A stretch of 64,000 bases of DNA from positions 1 to 64,000 of the forward strand of contig CANIAL010000013.1 of the NCBI GenBank assembly GCA_947465395.1, written 5' to 3'. Under the pieces are notes generated by a model. That model was not told the origin of the DNA and did no database searches. It saw nothing but the letters and a program-made list of their open reading frames with translations. Source of the stretch: Alphaproteobacteria bacterium (GTDB taxonomy: Bacteria; Pseudomonadota; Alphaproteobacteria; Micropepsales; Micropepsaceae). A program made the translations under genes and the position numbers. This document shows, one piece after another, positions 49,814 to 63,296 of this stretch; the stretch's first letter is position 1; each line of letters opens with the position of its first letter.

Positions 49814-51103
49814 ATGGCGAATGTGACGGTGATCGGCGCCCAATGGGGCGACGAGGGCAAAGGCAAGATCATTGACTGGCTGTCGAACCGCGCCCAGATG
49901 GTGGTGCGCTTCCAGGGCGGCAACAATGCCGGCCACACCATCGTGGCGAACGGCAAGACCTATAAATTGTCGCTGCTGCCGTCCGGCGTGATCCAGGGCA
50001 AGCGTTCCATCATCGGCAATGGCGTGGTGGTGGACCCCTGGTCCCTGCTGGACGAAATCGCGCGGCTGGATGCGGCGGGTCTCAAGATCACGCCCGAGAT
50101 ACTGGTGCTGGCGGAAAACGCCGTGCTGGTGCTGCCGCTGCACCGCGAGCTGGACGCCATGCGCGAGGACGCCGCGCCCCAGAAAATCGGCACCACCAAG
50201 CGCGGCATCGGCCCCGCCTATGAAGACAAGGTGGGCCGCCGGGCTTTGCGCGCCATTGACCTGATGGATCTGGCGGCGCTGCCGGCGAAAATTGAACGCC
50301 TGCTGGCGCATCACAATATCCTGCGCCGGGGCTTTGGCGTGGCCGACGCCGATGGCGCGGCGCTGGTGAAATCATTGACCGAAATTGCCCCGAAGCTGGC
50401 GCCCTTTATCGGCTCCTCCTGGCGCGAGCTCCATGCCGCCAAGCTGGCGGGCAAGCGGGTGCTGTTCGAAGGCGCGCAGGCCGTGCTGCTGGACATTGAC
50501 CATGGCACTTATCCCTTCGTGACATCCTCCAACACGGTGGCGGGACAGGCGGCTGCGGGCGCTGGCGTCAGTCCCCGCGCCATCGGCACGGTGCTGGGCA
50601 TCGTCAAAAGCTACACCACGCGGGTGGGCGAAGGCCCCTTCCCCACCGAACTGAAAGGCGCCACCGGCGAAAAGCTGGGCGAGCGCGGCAAGGAATTCGG
50701 AACAGTGACGGGGCGCAAGCGCCGCTGCGGCTGGTTTGATTCCGTGCTGGTGCGCCAGACCGTGATCACCGGCGGCATTGACGGCATCGCGCTGACCAAG
50801 CTGGACGTGCTGGACGGCTTTCCCACCATCCGCATCTGCACCGCCTATCAGCTGGACGGCAAGACCTTGGATTATTTGCCCGCCGATGCAGGGGCGCAGG
50901 CCCGCGTCACGCCCGTTTATGAAGAGATGGAAGGCTGGAGCGAATCCACGCAAGGCGCGCGAAGCTGGGCACAGCTTCCCGCCAATGCCATCAAGTATGT
51001 GCGCCGGATCGAGGAACTGACCGGAACACAGGTCAGCCTGCTGTCCACCAGCCCGGACCGTGATGACACGATCATGGTCAGCGATCCCTTCGTAGATCGT
51101 TGA
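49814..51103 (+). CDS. purA: Adenylosuccinate synthetase
   Basis: 429 residues. [20 protein letters not shown] is the GTP loop with catalytic Asp, [20 protein letters not shown] and [15 protein letters not shown] follow, and [10 protein letters not shown] closes the active site. First step from IMP to AMP. Start 49814 is set by conserved [12 protein letters not shown]. It lies 137 bp after the RcnB-type gene and has a strong hairpin after its stop. Confidence 0.97.
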   Translation: MANVTVIGAQWGDEGKGKIIDWLSNRAQMVVRFQGGNNAGHTIVANGKTYKLSLLPSGVIQGKRSIIGNGVVVDPWSLLDEIARLDAAGLKITPEILVLAENAVLVLPLHRELDAMREDAAPQKIGTTKRGIGPAYEDKVGRRALRAIDLMDLAALPAKIERLLAHHNILRRGFGVADADGAALVKSLTEIAPKLAPFIGSSWRELHAAKLAGKRVLFEGAQAVLLDIDHGTYPFVTSSNTVAGQAAAGAGVSPRAIGTVLGIVKSYTTRVGEGPFPTELKGATGEKLGERGKEFGTVTGRKRRCGWFDSVLVRQTVITGGIDGIALTKLDVLDGFPTIRICTAYQLDGKTLDYLPADAGAQARVTPVYEEMEGWSESTQGARSWAQLPANAIKYVRRIEELTGTQVSLLSTSPDRDDTIMVSDPFVDR

Positions 51104-51126
51104 GTTAGCGCCTAGGCGCCGGCTTT

Positions 51127-51160
51127 CTTCCCCCGCGCGCGTAGCGCATGGCGGGGGAAG
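51127..51160. terminator. Strong hairpin between purA and thiD
   Basis: Perfect 10-bp stem cttcccccgc/gcgggggaag with a 14-nt loop in the convergent gap; no clear U-tract. It could terminate either transcript. Confidence 0.5.
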
Positions 51161-51202
51161 ATGTGCGGTAGCGGGTTTACCCGCGTGCCGCACAGATGGG
51201 GG

Positions 51203-52000
51203 TCAGAATTTATGACTTAATGGGCCATTTCCAGCACCGATGCCCGGCGCGCGGCTGATGGCCTGCTGCACAAAGCCATGTGCGCGCACCACGGCATGCG
51301 TCAATTCCATGCCCATGGCCAGCTCGCAGGCAATGGCTGACGCCAAGGTGCAGCCGGTGCCATGGGTGTGCCTGGTGTCCTGCCAGGGCGCGTTCACGGC
51401 CACGAAATTGCCGTCCACGGCCAGGATATCGCGCACGATCTTCTCGCCCTTTTCCCTGATGGGCGGGGCGTGGCCGCCCTTGAACAGAACATTTTTCGCA
51501 CCCAGCGCCGTGAAGGCGTCCATGGCGTCCAGCACAGATTGTTCGTTCACAGGTTCAATGCCCACCAGCGCCCTTGATTCCGGCACATTGGGCGTCACCA
51601 CCAGGGCGCGGGGGATCAGGCGGGTTTTCAGAATGGCCAGCGCCGCATCATCCAGCAGCCGCGCGCCCGTGGCCGACACCATCACCGGGTCCAGCACCAC
51701 GGGCAAATCTGTTTCGTCCAGCGCATCGGCCACGGCGGCGGCCACCGCCGCATCGCCCAGCATGCCGATCTTGATGACGTCCGCGCCGATATCGTCCAGC
51801 GCCGCCTTGATCTGCGCCCGCACCAGCGACGGCGGCATCACCTGTACCGCCGTCACGCCAAGCGTGTTCTGGGCGGTGATGGCGGTGATGGCGGTCTGGG
51901 CGTAAACGCCAAAGGCCTGGGCGGTTTTGAGGTCGGCCTGGATGCCCGCGCCCGCGCTGGAATCCGAGCCCGCGATCACCAATATACGCCCGTTTATCAT
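51203..52000 (-). CDS. thiD: Hydroxymethylpyrimidine (phosphate) kinase
   Basis: 265 residues, ribokinase-like. ILVIAGSDSSAGAGIQADLK with TAQAFGVYAQTAITAITAQNT is the ThiD start; KIGMLGDAAVAAAVADAL, LDPVMVSATGARLL and GTGCTLASAIACELAMG (anion hole) complete it. It phosphorylates HMP twice for thiamine synthesis. It starts 6 bp after glmM; no TPP riboswitch motif was seen before it. Confidence 0.95.
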   Translation of the reverse strand: MINGRILVIAGSDSSAGAGIQADLKTAQAFGVYAQTAITAITAQNTLGVTAVQVMPPSLVRAQIKAALDDIGADVIKIGMLGDAAVAAAVADALDETDLPVVLDPVMVSATGARLLDDAALAILKTRLIPRALVVTPNVPESRALVGIEPVNEQSVLDAMDAFTALGAKNVLFKGGHAPPIREKGEKIVRDILAVDGNFVAVNAPWQDTRHTHGTGCTLASAIACELAMGMELTHAVVRAHGFVQQAISRAPGIGAGNGPLSHKF

Positions 52001-52006
52001 TGCAGT

Positions 52007-53350
52007 TTAAGCCGCAACTTCTTCGATGGTCCCGGCAATGGCGCGCACCACCGCCTGTACCAGCTTTTCGTCATCGCCTTCGGCCATTACCCGTATCAGG
52101 GGTTCGGTGCCGGATTTTCGCACCAGCACGCGGCCGCTGTCGCCCAGCTGGGCGCGGCCCGCGTCAATGGAAGATTTCACCCGCGCATCATCCAGCGGCG
52201 AGCCTTTCTTGAAGCGCACATTGACCAGCGCCTGGGGCAAGGGTTCGAACAGATGCGCCACGTCGGAGACCGGTTTGTTTTCCTTGGCGATCACGGCCAG
52301 CACCTGCAGCGCCGCGATCAGGCCGTCGCCGGTGGTGGAGAAATCCGACAAGATGATATGGCCCGACTGTTCGCCGCCGACATTGAAGCCGCCCTTGGCC
52401 ATTTCTTCCAGCACATAGCGGTCGCCCACGGCGGAGCGGCCCAGCTTCAGGCCCAGCGTGCCAAGGTAGCGGTCCAGCCCGGCATTGGACATCACCGTGC
52501 CCACCACGCCGCCGCCCTTGATTTTTTCATCGCGCGACCAGCTTTTGGCGATCAGGGCCAGGATCTGGTCGCCGTCGATGATGCGGCCTTCTTCATCGGC
52601 CATCACCACCCGGTCGGCATCGCCGTCCAGCGCAATGCCGAAATCGGCCCGCACTTCGCGCACCTTGGCGCACATGGCGTTGGGCGCGGTGGAGCCGCAT
52701 TCCCAGTTGATGTTGGTGCCGTCGGGCGCCACGCCCATGGTGACGATGTCGGCGCCCAGTTCCCACAACACTTCCGGCGCCACTTTATATGCCGCGCCAT
52801 TGGCGCAATCGATCACGATGCGCATGCCGTCCAGGCGCAGGTTGCGCGGAAAAGTGTGCTTGGCGAATTCGATATAGCGCGCCTGGCTGTCGTCGATGCG
52901 CTTGGCGCGGCCAATGCTGGCGCTTTTGGCAAGACCCTGTTCCAGGGACTGGGCCATCAGGCTTTCGATTTCCTTTTCCACCGCGTCGGAAAGCTTCTGG
53001 CCGTCGGGGCCGAAGAACTTGATGCCGTTATCTTCATACAGATTGTGCGAGGCGGTGATCATGACGCCGATGTCTGCGCGCAAGGAGCGCGTCAGCATGG
53101 CGACGGCCGGTGTCGGCAGCGGGCCAAATTGAAACACGTCCATGCCCACGGCGGTGAAGCCCGCAACCAGCGCATTTTCGATCATGTAGCCGGAAAGGCG
53201 CGTATCCTTGCCGATCACCACCCGGTGGCGATGATCGCCGCGAGTGAATATGCGGCCCGCCGCCATTCCCGCCTTCATGGCGATTTCCGGCGTCAGGCCA
53301 GGGCCGTTGGTGCGGCCGCGTATGCCGTCGGTGCCGAAAAATTTGCGCAT
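52007..53350 (-). CDS. glmM: Phosphoglucosamine mutase
   Basis: 447 residues. [20 protein letters not shown] opens it; the phosphoserine loop is [15 protein letters not shown], the metal loop is GDADRVVM, the sugar loop EQSGHIIL and the phosphate-binding [12 protein letters not shown]. It interconverts glucosamine-6-P and -1-P for peptidoglycan and LPS. It follows folP by 55 bp, as in many proteobacteria (ftsH-folP-glmM). Confidence 0.97.
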   Translation of the reverse strand: MRKFFGTDGIRGRTNGPGLTPEIAMKAGMAAGRIFTRGDHRHRVVIGKDTRLSGYMIENALVAGFTAVGMDVFQFGPLPTPAVAMLTRSLRADIGVMITASHNLYEDNGIKFFGPDGQKLSDAVEKEIESLMAQSLEQGLAKSASIGRAKRIDDSQARYIEFAKHTFPRNLRLDGMRIVIDCANGAAYKVAPEVLWELGADIVTMGVAPDGTNINWECGSTAPNAMCAKVREVRADFGIALDGDADRVVMADEEGRIIDGDQILALIAKSWSRDEKIKGGGVVGTVMSNAGLDRYLGTLGLKLGRSAVGDRYVLEEMAKGGFNVGGEQSGHIILSDFSTTGDGLIAALQVLAVIAKENKPVSDVAHLFEPLPQALVNVRFKKGSPLDDARVKSSIDAGRAQLGDSGRVLVRKSGTEPLIRVMAEGDDEKLVQAVVRAIAGTIEEVAA

Positions 53351-53405
53351 CGTTCAGTCCCCGGACCCTGGAAGCAGTTTACCACGGTTTGATAGCACGA
53401 AACCC

Positions 53406-54188
53406 TTAATCCGCGTCCAGATTATTGAGCAATTCCAGCCCCTTCACGAGGGCGCCGGGGTCATGGGTGCGGATGTAGCCAGCCCCCTGGGCGGCCGCGA
53501 ACATCTCTGCCGCCAGGCTGGGGTCCTCACCCGCCCGGGACAGGGCCGACAGGAAAGACTTGCGCGAAACCGAGACCAGGATGGGCAAGCCGAAGGCCTC
53601 GGCCAGCTGGGGAAGATTGCCCAGCACGGTAAGAGAGGCCTGGGGATCAGTTCCCAGGAAGAAGCCCATACCGGGGTCCAGGATCAGGCGCTCCTGGGCG
53701 ATGCCTGCCTGCACCAGCTGGGTGAGACGCGTTTCAAAGAACTTCAAAATGCGGTCCATGATGGCGTCCGGCGGCACATCCATACGGGTGGCCCTGCCCG
53801 CGTCCTGCACCGCATGCATCACGATCAGCTTGCAGTTGGCGTGCGCCAGCTCGGGATAAAGCGCGGGATCGGCAAAGCCGTGAATGTCGTTGAGATAATC
53901 CACGCCCTGCTCCAGGGCCCAGCGCTGCACCGGCGTGGAGAAACTGTCTATGGAAAGCGATGCGCCCAGATCGTGCAGCGCCGTCACCACCGATGCCAGG
54001 CGTGCGATTTCGGTTTCCACCGGCACGGAGGCGGCATCGGGATGCGAGGATGCCGCGCCTATGTCCAATATGTCGGCGCCATCGGCCAGGAGGTTGTTGG
54101 CATGCAGCATGGCGGCATCGCGCGCCAGATATTTGCCGCCGTCGGTGAAACTGTCGGTGGTGAGATTGAGGATGCCGAGGATTTTCAT
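53406..54188 (-). CDS. folP: Dihydropteroate synthase
   Basis: 260 residues. ILGILNLTTDSFTDGGKYLA (with a Thr-Asp-Ser where NVTPDSF is usual), GADILDIGAASSHPDA, SIDSFSTPVQRWALEQGVDY and VSRKSFL are the DHPS segments. The sulfonamide target, joining pABA to the pterin. The NLTTDSF and DIGAASS changes are at the substrate rim, so drug response cannot be predicted. A strong terminator lies upstream, so it has its own promoter. Confidence 0.92.
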   Translation of the reverse strand: MKILGILNLTTDSFTDGGKYLARDAAMLHANNLLADGADILDIGAASSHPDAASVPVETEIARLASVVTALHDLGASLSIDSFSTPVQRWALEQGVDYLNDIHGFADPALYPELAHANCKLIVMHAVQDAGRATRMDVPPDAIMDRILKFFETRLTQLVQAGIAQERLILDPGMGFFLGTDPQASLTVLGNLPQLAEAFGLPILVSVSRKSFLSALSRAGEDPSLAAEMFAAAQGAGYIRTHDPGALVKGLELLNNLDAD

Positions 54189-54204
54189 ATGGACGCTCGA
54201 AAAG

Positions 54205-54232
54205 AAAAGGGCGGTCTTGCGACCGCCCTTTT
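54205..54232 (-). terminator. Rho-independent terminator between ftsH and folP
   Basis: Perfect 12-bp stem aaaagggcggtc/gaccgccctttt with loop ttgc. Minus strand ends CCCTTTTCTTTTCG. It lies 70 bp after ftsH and 16 bp before the folP start. Confidence 0.88.
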
Positions 54233-54302
54233 ATCACAGAAGCTGGATTCCCATTTATTTCCTTGCCGCGCTTTGCGCGGCGGGGCGCGGGAATGACAAC
54301 TG

Positions 54303-56234
<1,932 letters not shown>

Positions 56235-56407
56235 GAAGTGTCCTTTTCGCCAAAACCCGCCCCACGATACGCATGGGGCTGGGGGTCATCCTGCCGGGGC
56301 AGCCGCTCTTTAGATAGGGCGTTTCTAGCCTGTTACCAGCCAGCAAAATGTTAAGAAATTTGGCGATTTGGCGCAACGCCGGGCCATTGGGATGGTGAAG
56401 CCCGGAT

Positions 56408-57400
56408 TCAGGCCTTTTTGCGGGAACTTTCCCGCACCAAAACCAGGGTCTTGGGGCCAAAACGCTGGAGACGCCGGGGGGCCGGGGCCAGCGCGCAGCC
56501 ATGCAAGGTGGCGGCGGGCTTGCCGGTTTGGATGGCATCATAGAGCCGCTCCAGCGCCTCGAAGCGGGGGCGATAGGCCCGGCCCGACACGCCCATCAGC
56601 AGCCGCGCCAGGACCCGCAGCCCGATCTCGCGAGGGGCAGCGACCAGGGCTGCGGCATCCACGAAGACGCGTCCCTTTTCAGCGGCGGCGACACCGGCCA
56701 GCACGGCATCGCTGGCCAGCTCCAGCGCGGCGCGGGCGCGGGCCAGATGCGCGGCAGCGGACGCGATGCGGCCAGCGGACAAGCCGGCATCTTCCAGCGC
56801 GGGCAAGAGTTTTCGGATGCGGGCGCGGGCAAAACGCGGATCGGCATTCATGGGGTCTTCGGCCCAAATGTGACCGCGCGCTTTCAGATGGGCGCGCAGA
56901 TCGGAGCGGGTGAGGCCCAGCATGGGGCGCACCACCGTCAACGCAGCGAAACCTTCAATCGGCCAGGGTGCCGTCTCGCGCATGGCGCAAAGCCCATCAA
57001 GACCGCTGCCCCGCGCCAGCCGCAGCAGGAATGTTTCGGCCTGGTCATCGCGGCTGTGCCCGACATACAGCGCGGCGATTTTATTCTTGGCCAGCCAGTT
57101 ACCCATCAAGGTGTAGCGGGCCTCGCGCGCTGCGGCCTCGATGTCGCCATTTGGGATTTTTCCCTTGCGCGTCAAAAGCTGCGCTTTCAGGCCGCGCTTG
57201 CGCGCCAGTGCCACGGCTTTTCTTGCATCCTTGTCCGATCCGGGGCGCAATCCGTGATCCACGGTCAGGACGATGGGCGCGGGCAATTTGCGCTTCGCCG
57301 CCCAGTCCGCCAGCAGATGCATCAGGCAAAGGGAATCGCCGCCGCCCGACAGGGCCGCCGCACCGGGCCATGAAGCACCCGCCGCCACCAGCCGGTCCAT
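56408..57400 (-). CDS. tilS: tRNA(Ile)-lysidine synthase
   Basis: 330 residues. PP-loop ALSGGGDSLCLMHLLADW (SGGGDS at 18-23), VDHGLRPGSDKDARKAVALA, VGHSRDDQAETFLLRLARGS and RPMLGLTRSDLRAHLKARGH are TilS-specific. It makes lysidine in tRNA-Ile(CAT), essential in bacteria. ATG 57400 is the only good start after the cpoB stop. It is shorter at the C-terminus than E. coli TilS, as usual in alphaproteobacteria. Confidence 0.93.
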   Translation of the reverse strand: MDRLVAAGASWPGAAALSGGGDSLCLMHLLADWAAKRKLPAPIVLTVDHGLRPGSDKDARKAVALARKRGLKAQLLTRKGKIPNGDIEAAAREARYTLMGNWLAKNKIAALYVGHSRDDQAETFLLRLARGSGLDGLCAMRETAPWPIEGFAALTVVRPMLGLTRSDLRAHLKARGHIWAEDPMNADPRFARARIRKLLPALEDAGLSAGRIASAAAHLARARAALELASDAVLAGVAAAEKGRVFVDAAALVAAPREIGLRVLARLLMGVSGRAYRPRFEALERLYDAIQTGKPAATLHGCALAPAPRRLQRFGPKTLVLVRESSRKKA

Positions 57401-57425
57401 CACATCAGAGAAAACCGATGCGATA

Positions 57426-58400
57426 TCAGCGGCAGGCGGTTTTGCGCGCCGTGCTTGCCGCAGCGAGGGTGGACGCCGAGGCTTTGGGATATTTGCTCTT
57501 GAGCGCGCCAAGGGTGGTGCAGCCTTCCTTGTTTTGACCCATCGCCAGCAGCGACTGGCCCAGCTTGAGCATGGAATCCGGCCCACGCGTGCTTTGCGGA
57601 TATTTCTTGATCTGCTCGGCGAAGGCGCGCGCCGCGTTCGGGTAATCGCGCTGCACGTAGCTTATGTCGCCCACCCAGTAAATCGCCTGGGCCGAAAGGT
57701 CGGCATCTTCCGGGTTGGCATCGGCATAGGCGCGAAAGCCCGCCTTGGCTTCATTGTATTGCGCCCGCGCCAGCATATTCATCGCGCTGTCGAATTGCGA
57801 AGCACCGCCATTGTTCATCGGGCGCGCATTGCCCGCCGGCAAGGTGCCCAGCGTGCCGGGCGGACGGCCAAGCTGCGATGGTGCGCCCGCCTGCGGCGCA
57901 TTGGAAAAACCGCCCGGCTGGATGCCGTCATTGTTGCCGCCGCCAAGCGGGGGCAATGGTGCGCCGGGCGCGATGCCGCCGCCGCTGGAGAAGTTTGTGG
58001 CCCCGGCATTTGTGGGCGCGCCAACCGCGGCGCAGTTCAAGCCGGAATCCGCATCCGCCCCAAGCTGCTGGGCCGAGATCATGCATAACCGGTAGGCGAA
58101 ATCCTTTTCCTGCCGGTCCATCTTCTGGTTGGTCGTCTGCAATTCATGCCGCAGATCTTCATTGGCGCCGGTGGCGCGGCTGAGGCTGTCGGTGAGGCTA
58201 CGCACTTTATCCTCAAGCTGCTGGGTGCGGCCCGACAACTGGCTGATGGCAGCTTCCTGGTCGTCTTCGCGCTGCAGGCGCGCCGCCTTGTCCTTGTCGC
58301 TTTCGCCGAAAAGTTGCGCGCTGGCGGGCAGGGCTGCGGGCATCAGCAATGCGCCCGTCAGGCACAATCCCAGTGTGAAGAACATCAGGCGCTGTTTCAT
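57426..58400 (-). CDS. cpoB: Tol-Pal system protein CpoB/YbgF
   Basis: 324 residues. Signal peptide (LCLTGALLMPAALPASAQLF), a coiled coil (ISQLSGRTQQLEDKVRSLTD), a Gly/Asn/Pro-rich linker (about 130-200), then TPR repeats (FDSAMNMLARAQYNEAKAGF, QAIYWVGDISYVQRDYPNAA). It coordinates Tol-Pal with PBP1B in E. coli. It starts 82 bp after pal, with a terminator between, so it may be less strongly expressed than pal. Confidence 0.92.
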   Translation of the reverse strand: MKQRLMFFTLGLCLTGALLMPAALPASAQLFGESDKDKAARLQREDDQEAAISQLSGRTQQLEDKVRSLTDSLSRATGANEDLRHELQTTNQKMDRQEKDFAYRLCMISAQQLGADADSGLNCAAVGAPTNAGATNFSSGGGIAPGAPLPPLGGGNNDGIQPGGFSNAPQAGAPSQLGRPPGTLGTLPAGNARPMNNGGASQFDSAMNMLARAQYNEAKAGFRAYADANPEDADLSAQAIYWVGDISYVQRDYPNAARAFAEQIKKYPQSTRGPDSMLKLGQSLLAMGQNKEGCTTLGALKSKYPKASASTLAAASTARKTACR

Positions 58401-58419
58401 GCAAACCTCGGAAACAAAA

Positions 58420-58444
58420 GGGCGCGGGACATCATCCCGCGCCC
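58420..58444 (-). terminator. Terminator between pal and cpoB
   Basis: Perfect 10-bp stem gggcgcggga/tcccgcgccc with loop catca. Minus strand continues CTTTTGTTTC. It lies 38 bp after the pal stop. Confidence 0.8.
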
Positions 58445-58482
58445 CATTTTCAGGTCGTCAAGTTGATTGCGTCAAGCGCCGA

Positions 58483-59007
58483 TCAAGACGTGGCGCCGCC
58501 GGTGACGGTGGAAACGCCGCGGCGATTCTGCGCCCAGCAGCCTTCGTTGGATTCCGTGCAGACCGGGCGTTCCTTGCCATAGGACACGGTTTCCAGGCGG
58601 CCGGTGGCCACGCCCTGGGCAACCAGGAATTCCTTGATGGCGTTGGCACGGCGCGCGCCAAGGGCCAGGTTGAATTCGCGGGTGCCGCGTTCATCGCAAT
58701 CGCCTTCCAGAGTCAGGCGCACGGCGGGATATTTCGCCAGCCAGGCGGCCTGCTTCTGCAGTGTGCCGCGATCTGCGTCCTCGATGTTGAACTGGTTGAG
58801 CGCGAAATGGACCGTGTCGCCCACATTGACTTTGAAGTCCTGCTCGCTGCCCGGAATGATGCTGGAGGTCTGGGGGGCAGCGGCCATCGGCGGCGGCGAG
58901 GCCGGAGGCGGGGCGGTGTTGGTGGCCTGGGGCTTGGTGGTGCAGGCGCTCATCAGGAGCGCGGCGGCGAGGACGGTGAATTTCACCGAGCTGGAAATTC
59001 TGTTCAT
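58483..59007 (-). CDS. pal: Peptidoglycan-associated lipoprotein Pal
   Basis: 174 residues. Lipobox LMSAC (Cys22), an Ala/Pro linker, then the OmpA-like domain with [54 protein letters not shown] and YGKERPVC. It anchors the outer membrane to peptidoglycan and binds TolB. Start 59007 is set by the signal peptide. The 245-bp gap to tolB suggests its own promoter. Confidence 0.95.
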   Translation of the reverse strand: MNRISSSVKFTVLAAALLMSACTTKPQATNTAPPPASPPPMAAAPQTSSIIPGSEQDFKVNVGDTVHFALNQFNIEDADRGTLQKQAAWLAKYPAVRLTLEGDCDERGTREFNLALGARRANAIKEFLVAQGVATGRLETVSYGKERPVCTESNEGCWAQNRRGVSTVTGGATS

Positions 59008-59252
59008 GGCAAATGGGTCTCCCGAATGAGGCGGCGGCCGCCGCCGACTATGGCTGCACAACAAGCAAAACGTACTAGTCCAGAAAAAGAGCCAAAAATT
59101 TGGCATAAAAATCAATGCGGCGGATGCTTTTCAAAATCTGCGATGCACGAATGGGCTTGCCCCCACATTTGCCCATGCGCGGGCCAGCCGGGGCAAGCGA
59201 ATTTTGGGTAACAGGACTATTTTGTCCTACATGTTACTGCCGGTAACAAAAC
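59008..59252 (-). promoter_or_regulatory. tolB-pal gap, candidate pal promoter region
   Basis: 245 bp, AT-richer than neighbours. It holds a GTAAC/GTTAC and aggac/gtcct hairpin group near 59204-59250 (possible tolB terminator) and a perfect palindrome ggcggcggccgccgcc at about 59030-59045. A promoter for pal is inferred from the gap; no clear -35/-10 pair is named. Confidence 0.35.
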
Positions 59253-60569
59253 CTATTTCAGGAGCGGCGACCAGGCCGGATCGGAGGCATCGCCGGGCGT
59301 CATCACTCGGCGCTCGTTGCGGCCCGTCACATCCACCGACCATATCTGCGAACCGCGCCCATTCTGCGCCTCGCGGTTGAACATCAGGACGCGGCCATTG
59401 GGCGCCCAGGTGGGGCCTTCGTCATGATAGGCGTTGGTCAGCATGCGCTCGCCCGATCCGTCGAAACGCATCACGCCCACGGTGAAATGCGAACCATGCT
59501 GCTTGGTGAAGGCGATCAAATCGCCGCGTGGGCTCCAGACCGGCGTGCCATTCTCACCCGCGCCGAAGCTGACGCGGTGCTGGCCCGAGCCATCGGCATT
59601 CATCAGGTAAACCTGCTTGGAGCCGCCCCGGTCCGATTCAAAGGCGATCTGCCTTCCATCGGGTGAAAAGCTGGGCGCCGTATCAATGGCAGGGTCGGAG
59701 GTCAGCCGCGTCATCTGGTGCGAGCGCAGATCCATCACATAGATGTCGGAATTGCCGCCATTCTCAAGCGTGATCGCCACCTTGTTGCCATCGGGCGAGA
59801 AGCGCGGCGAGAAGGTCATGTTGGGGAAATTGCCCAGCATTTCCTGCTTGCCGGTTTCCAGGTCGAACAGATAAACGCGCGGCTTGGTGTCTATGTAGGA
59901 CATGTAGGCGATCATCTGCGCCGTGGGATTGAAGCGCGGCGTCAGCACCATGTATTCGCCCCGGGTCAGGAAAATGGGATTGGCCCCGTCCTCGTCCATC
60001 ACCGCCAGGCGCTTGACCCGCTTCAATGCCGGGCCGGATTCCGAAATAAAGACGATGCGGGTGTCGAAATAACCCTTCTCGCCCGTCACCCGCTCATAGA
60101 TGAAGTCGGAAATCTGGTGGGCGATGCGCCGCCAGTCATTGGGCTGGGTGGTCAGGATGCGCCCGTCCATCTGGCTTTCGCCAAAGACATCCCACAGCCG
60201 GAAGGACACGCGGATTTGCCCGGTGGACAGGACTTCCACCTGCCCCGCCGCCAGGCCTTGCGCGTTGATGGCGCGCCAGCTGGCGAAGGTGGGCGCCACA
60301 TTGATGTTGGTGATGCGTTCCACGAACGCGCGTGGATCAATGGATTTGAAAAGCCCGGAGCGATCCAGGTCGGCGCGGACAACACCGGCGATCTGCGCGC
60401 CCATGGCGGCCTGGCCGGGATCGCTGGCCACGAAATCGGGAATGGCGATGGGAAGCGGCTGGGCGTTGCCTTGCGTGACATCCACCTGCAGGGCAGCAAG
60501 GGCCGGACCCGTTACCGGAAAAACGAACAGCGCCGCGAGAACCAGAACAGCAACGGACAAATTTTTCAT
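59253..60569 (-). CDS. tolB: TolB periplasmic beta-propeller
   Basis: 438 residues from ATG 60569. GGAG 6 nt upstream and the signal peptide ([20 protein letters not shown]) choose this start; an ATG at 60596 overlaps the tolA stop and is the alternative. D1 domain then WD40-like repeats ([60 protein letters not shown]). It links Pal and TolA. Operon with tolA, tolR, tolQ. Confidence 0.95.
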   Translation of the reverse strand: MKNLSVAVLVLAALFVFPVTGPALAALQVDVTQGNAQPLPIAIPDFVASDPGQAAMGAQIAGVVRADLDRSGLFKSIDPRAFVERITNINVAPTFASWRAINAQGLAAGQVEVLSTGQIRVSFRLWDVFGESQMDGRILTTQPNDWRRIAHQISDFIYERVTGEKGYFDTRIVFISESGPALKRVKRLAVMDEDGANPIFLTRGEYMVLTPRFNPTAQMIAYMSYIDTKPRVYLFDLETGKQEMLGNFPNMTFSPRFSPDGNKVAITLENGGNSDIYVMDLRSHQMTRLTSDPAIDTAPSFSPDGRQIAFESDRGGSKQVYLMNADGSGQHRVSFGAGENGTPVWSPRGDLIAFTKQHGSHFTVGVMRFDGSGERMLTNAYHDEGPTWAPNGRVLMFNREAQNGRGSQIWSVDVTGRNERRVMTPGDASDPAWSPLLK

Positions 60570-60592
60570 CGCCATCTCCGAAATCCGAATCT

Positions 60593-61417
60593 TCATTGGC
60601 CCATCATGTCCCGCGGGTCAAATCTGAGCGGGTCGATATCGCGCCACTGGCCATAGCGGCTGGCAGGCAGCCGGTAGGGCTGGCATTGATAGATCGCCCG
60701 CATCGCCGCTTCCGATGCGGCGCGGGTATAGGCATTGCCGTTCGCCGCCATGGCCGACTGGGATGATAATTGCGGGCGGCCGGACACGGTTCCATCGGGA
60801 TTGAGCGCCAGATGGAAATCCACCACCAGGTCGCTGGCATTGGGCGCGCCCACCGGCGGATTCCAGCAGCGATAGATCTGACTTTTCAGGGCGTCGGCCA
60901 GATCAGCGGTCATGGCATTGGCGTTGCCGATTCCCGTAATGGCCTGCGCGCCCTTCTTGGCATTGGGCGCGGGCTTGGGCGCGGCGGTGAGCTTGTTGAG
61001 CAGGGCCGCGAAATCCTGGGTCTTTGATTTTTGCGTCTCGGGCTTGGGCTTTGGCGGCTCTTTAATGGTGATGTCAGGCGCCACGGGATCGGGCGGCTGG
61101 ACTTCCGTGAAATCGGGCAAGGCCGGCGGCGTCATTTGCGTGTCGGGCTGCACCAGCTTGTCCGGCTCGGGCTTGTCGGGTTCGGGCGGGGCCATGGCCG
61201 CCACGTTTGTCTCGTCCGCGATGGTGACCAGTTCCACCGGCACGGTGTGGCTGTTGTTGGGCATTTCGATCAGGCGCGACCAGGTGAAGAAGGTGGCCGC
61301 CACCAGCCCCGCATGCAGGCCGATGGAAACCAGCAAGCCGATGCGGGGCTGCCGCGCCGTGGTGGGGCGCGGCATACGCAACATGGCGCTCTTATTGTTT
61401 GTCGGGTTTGACGACAT
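60593..61417 (-). CDS. tolA: TolA, inner-membrane energy-transducing protein
   Basis: 274 residues. One N-terminal helix ([20 protein letters not shown]) and a Pro/Glu/Lys-rich arm ([29 protein letters not shown]), then a TonB-like C-terminal domain ending [16 protein letters not shown]. It spans the periplasm to TolB/Pal. It overlaps tolR by 26 nt. The arm is shorter than E. coli TolA, typical of alphaproteobacteria. Confidence 0.9.
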   Translation of the reverse strand: MSSNPTNNKSAMLRMPRPTTARQPRIGLLVSIGLHAGLVAATFFTWSRLIEMPNNSHTVPVELVTIADETNVAAMAPPEPDKPEPDKLVQPDTQMTPPALPDFTEVQPPDPVAPDITIKEPPKPKPETQKSKTQDFAALLNKLTAAPKPAPNAKKGAQAITGIGNANAMTADLADALKSQIYRCWNPPVGAPNASDLVVDFHLALNPDGTVSGRPQLSSQSAMAANGNAYTRAASEAAMRAIYQCQPYRLPASRYGQWRDIDPLRFDPRDMMGQ

Positions 61418-61834
61418 CTGTCACCAACCCGATATGGGTGAAGCCCGCAGCGGCCAGCATGCCCATCACCTGCATCACCCGGCCATAATCGACTGTCTTG
61501 TCGCCGCGCACGAAGATGCGCTGGTCATAGCCGTTCTGGGAAATGGCCTGCAATTTCGCCACCAGCGTTTCCGGGTCCACGACCTGCTTCTGCAAATAGA
61601 CTTTTCCGTCCTTGGCCACGGTGACCGATAGCGGTTCTTTGTCCTGGCCCAGCGCGGGCGCACGGGTCTTGGGCAGGTCCACCGGCACGCCCACCGTCAA
61701 AAGCGGCGCGGTGACCATGAAGACGATCAAGAGCACCAGCATCACGTCCACCATGGGCGTGACATTGATTTCCGACATGGCCCTGCGGCGCTGCCTGCGC
61801 CCGCGTCCTGTCGAATGTTGCAGGGTTGCCGCCA

Positions 61835-61835
<1 letters not shown>
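61392..61835 (-). CDS. tolR: TolR proton-channel subunit
   Basis: 147 residues. The helix MVDVMLVLLIVFMVTAPLLT carries the functional Asp (VDVML). The periplasmic part ends YGRVMQVMGMLAAAGFTHIG. ExbD/TolR type; with TolQ it energises TolA. The start touches the tolQ stop (1-nt overlap). Confidence 0.95.
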
Positions 61836-62740
<905 letters not shown>

Positions 62741-62831
62741 GCAAGGAACCTTGTTGGGACCGCCGCGACGGTAAAATTGCCCTGAATATTGGCCCAAATG
62801 AGGCGCATCACGCGAAGCACCCGATTCAGTA

Positions 62832-63296
62832 TCAAGCCCCGGAATCCAAAAGAAAAGGGGCCAGTGCGCGGGCCACCTCTTCCGGCAGGCGGCGCGGGCG
62901 TCCCGTTAACGTGACAATGCAGGCTTCGATCCGTGCTTCGACCAGCAGCGCATCGGCGCACATCACGCGCTGATGGGCGTTGATGCGCACGCCGGATATG
63001 GCCGTGAGCGTCGTCAGCACGGTCAGGGCATCGTCCAGCCGCGCCGGGCGGTGGAAGCGGACATCGGCATGGGTCAGCGTCCAGGCGGTGGGTTCGGGCG
63101 ACTCCAGGTCCGCCATGCGGCTGACACCGGCGGAGCGGAAGAACTCAGTGCGCGCCCGTTCCATGTAGCGCAGGTAGTTGGCGTGATAGACCATGCCCGA
63201 CAGGTCAGTGTCTTCGTAATAGACGCGCAGCGGCAACAGATGCGTCTTGCCATCGAAATGGCCGAGACCCGCAATGCCCTTGTGCAAACCCGTCAT
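62832..63296 (-). CDS. ybgC: YbgC-type acyl-CoA thioesterase
   Basis: 154 residues, 4-hydroxybenzoyl-CoA-thioesterase fold. The motif [26 protein letters not shown] contains the catalytic Asp and the family YxxxDxxGxVYHxxY pattern. It hydrolyses short acyl-CoA; in many genomes it heads tol-pal, as here. It overlaps the ruvB end by 4 nt. Confidence 0.93.
   Translation of the reverse strand: MTGLHKGIAGLGHFDGKTHLLPLRVYYEDTDLSGMVYHANYLRYMERARTEFFRSAGVSRMADLESPEPTAWTLTHADVRFHRPARLDDALTVLTTLTAISGVRINAHQRVMCADALLVEARIEACIVTLTGRPRRLPEEVARALAPFLLDSGA

Noticed and set aside
51203..52200. TPP riboswitch for thiD
   Set aside because: thiD begins 6 bp after glmM, leaving no leader, and the CUGAGA-type core was not seen.
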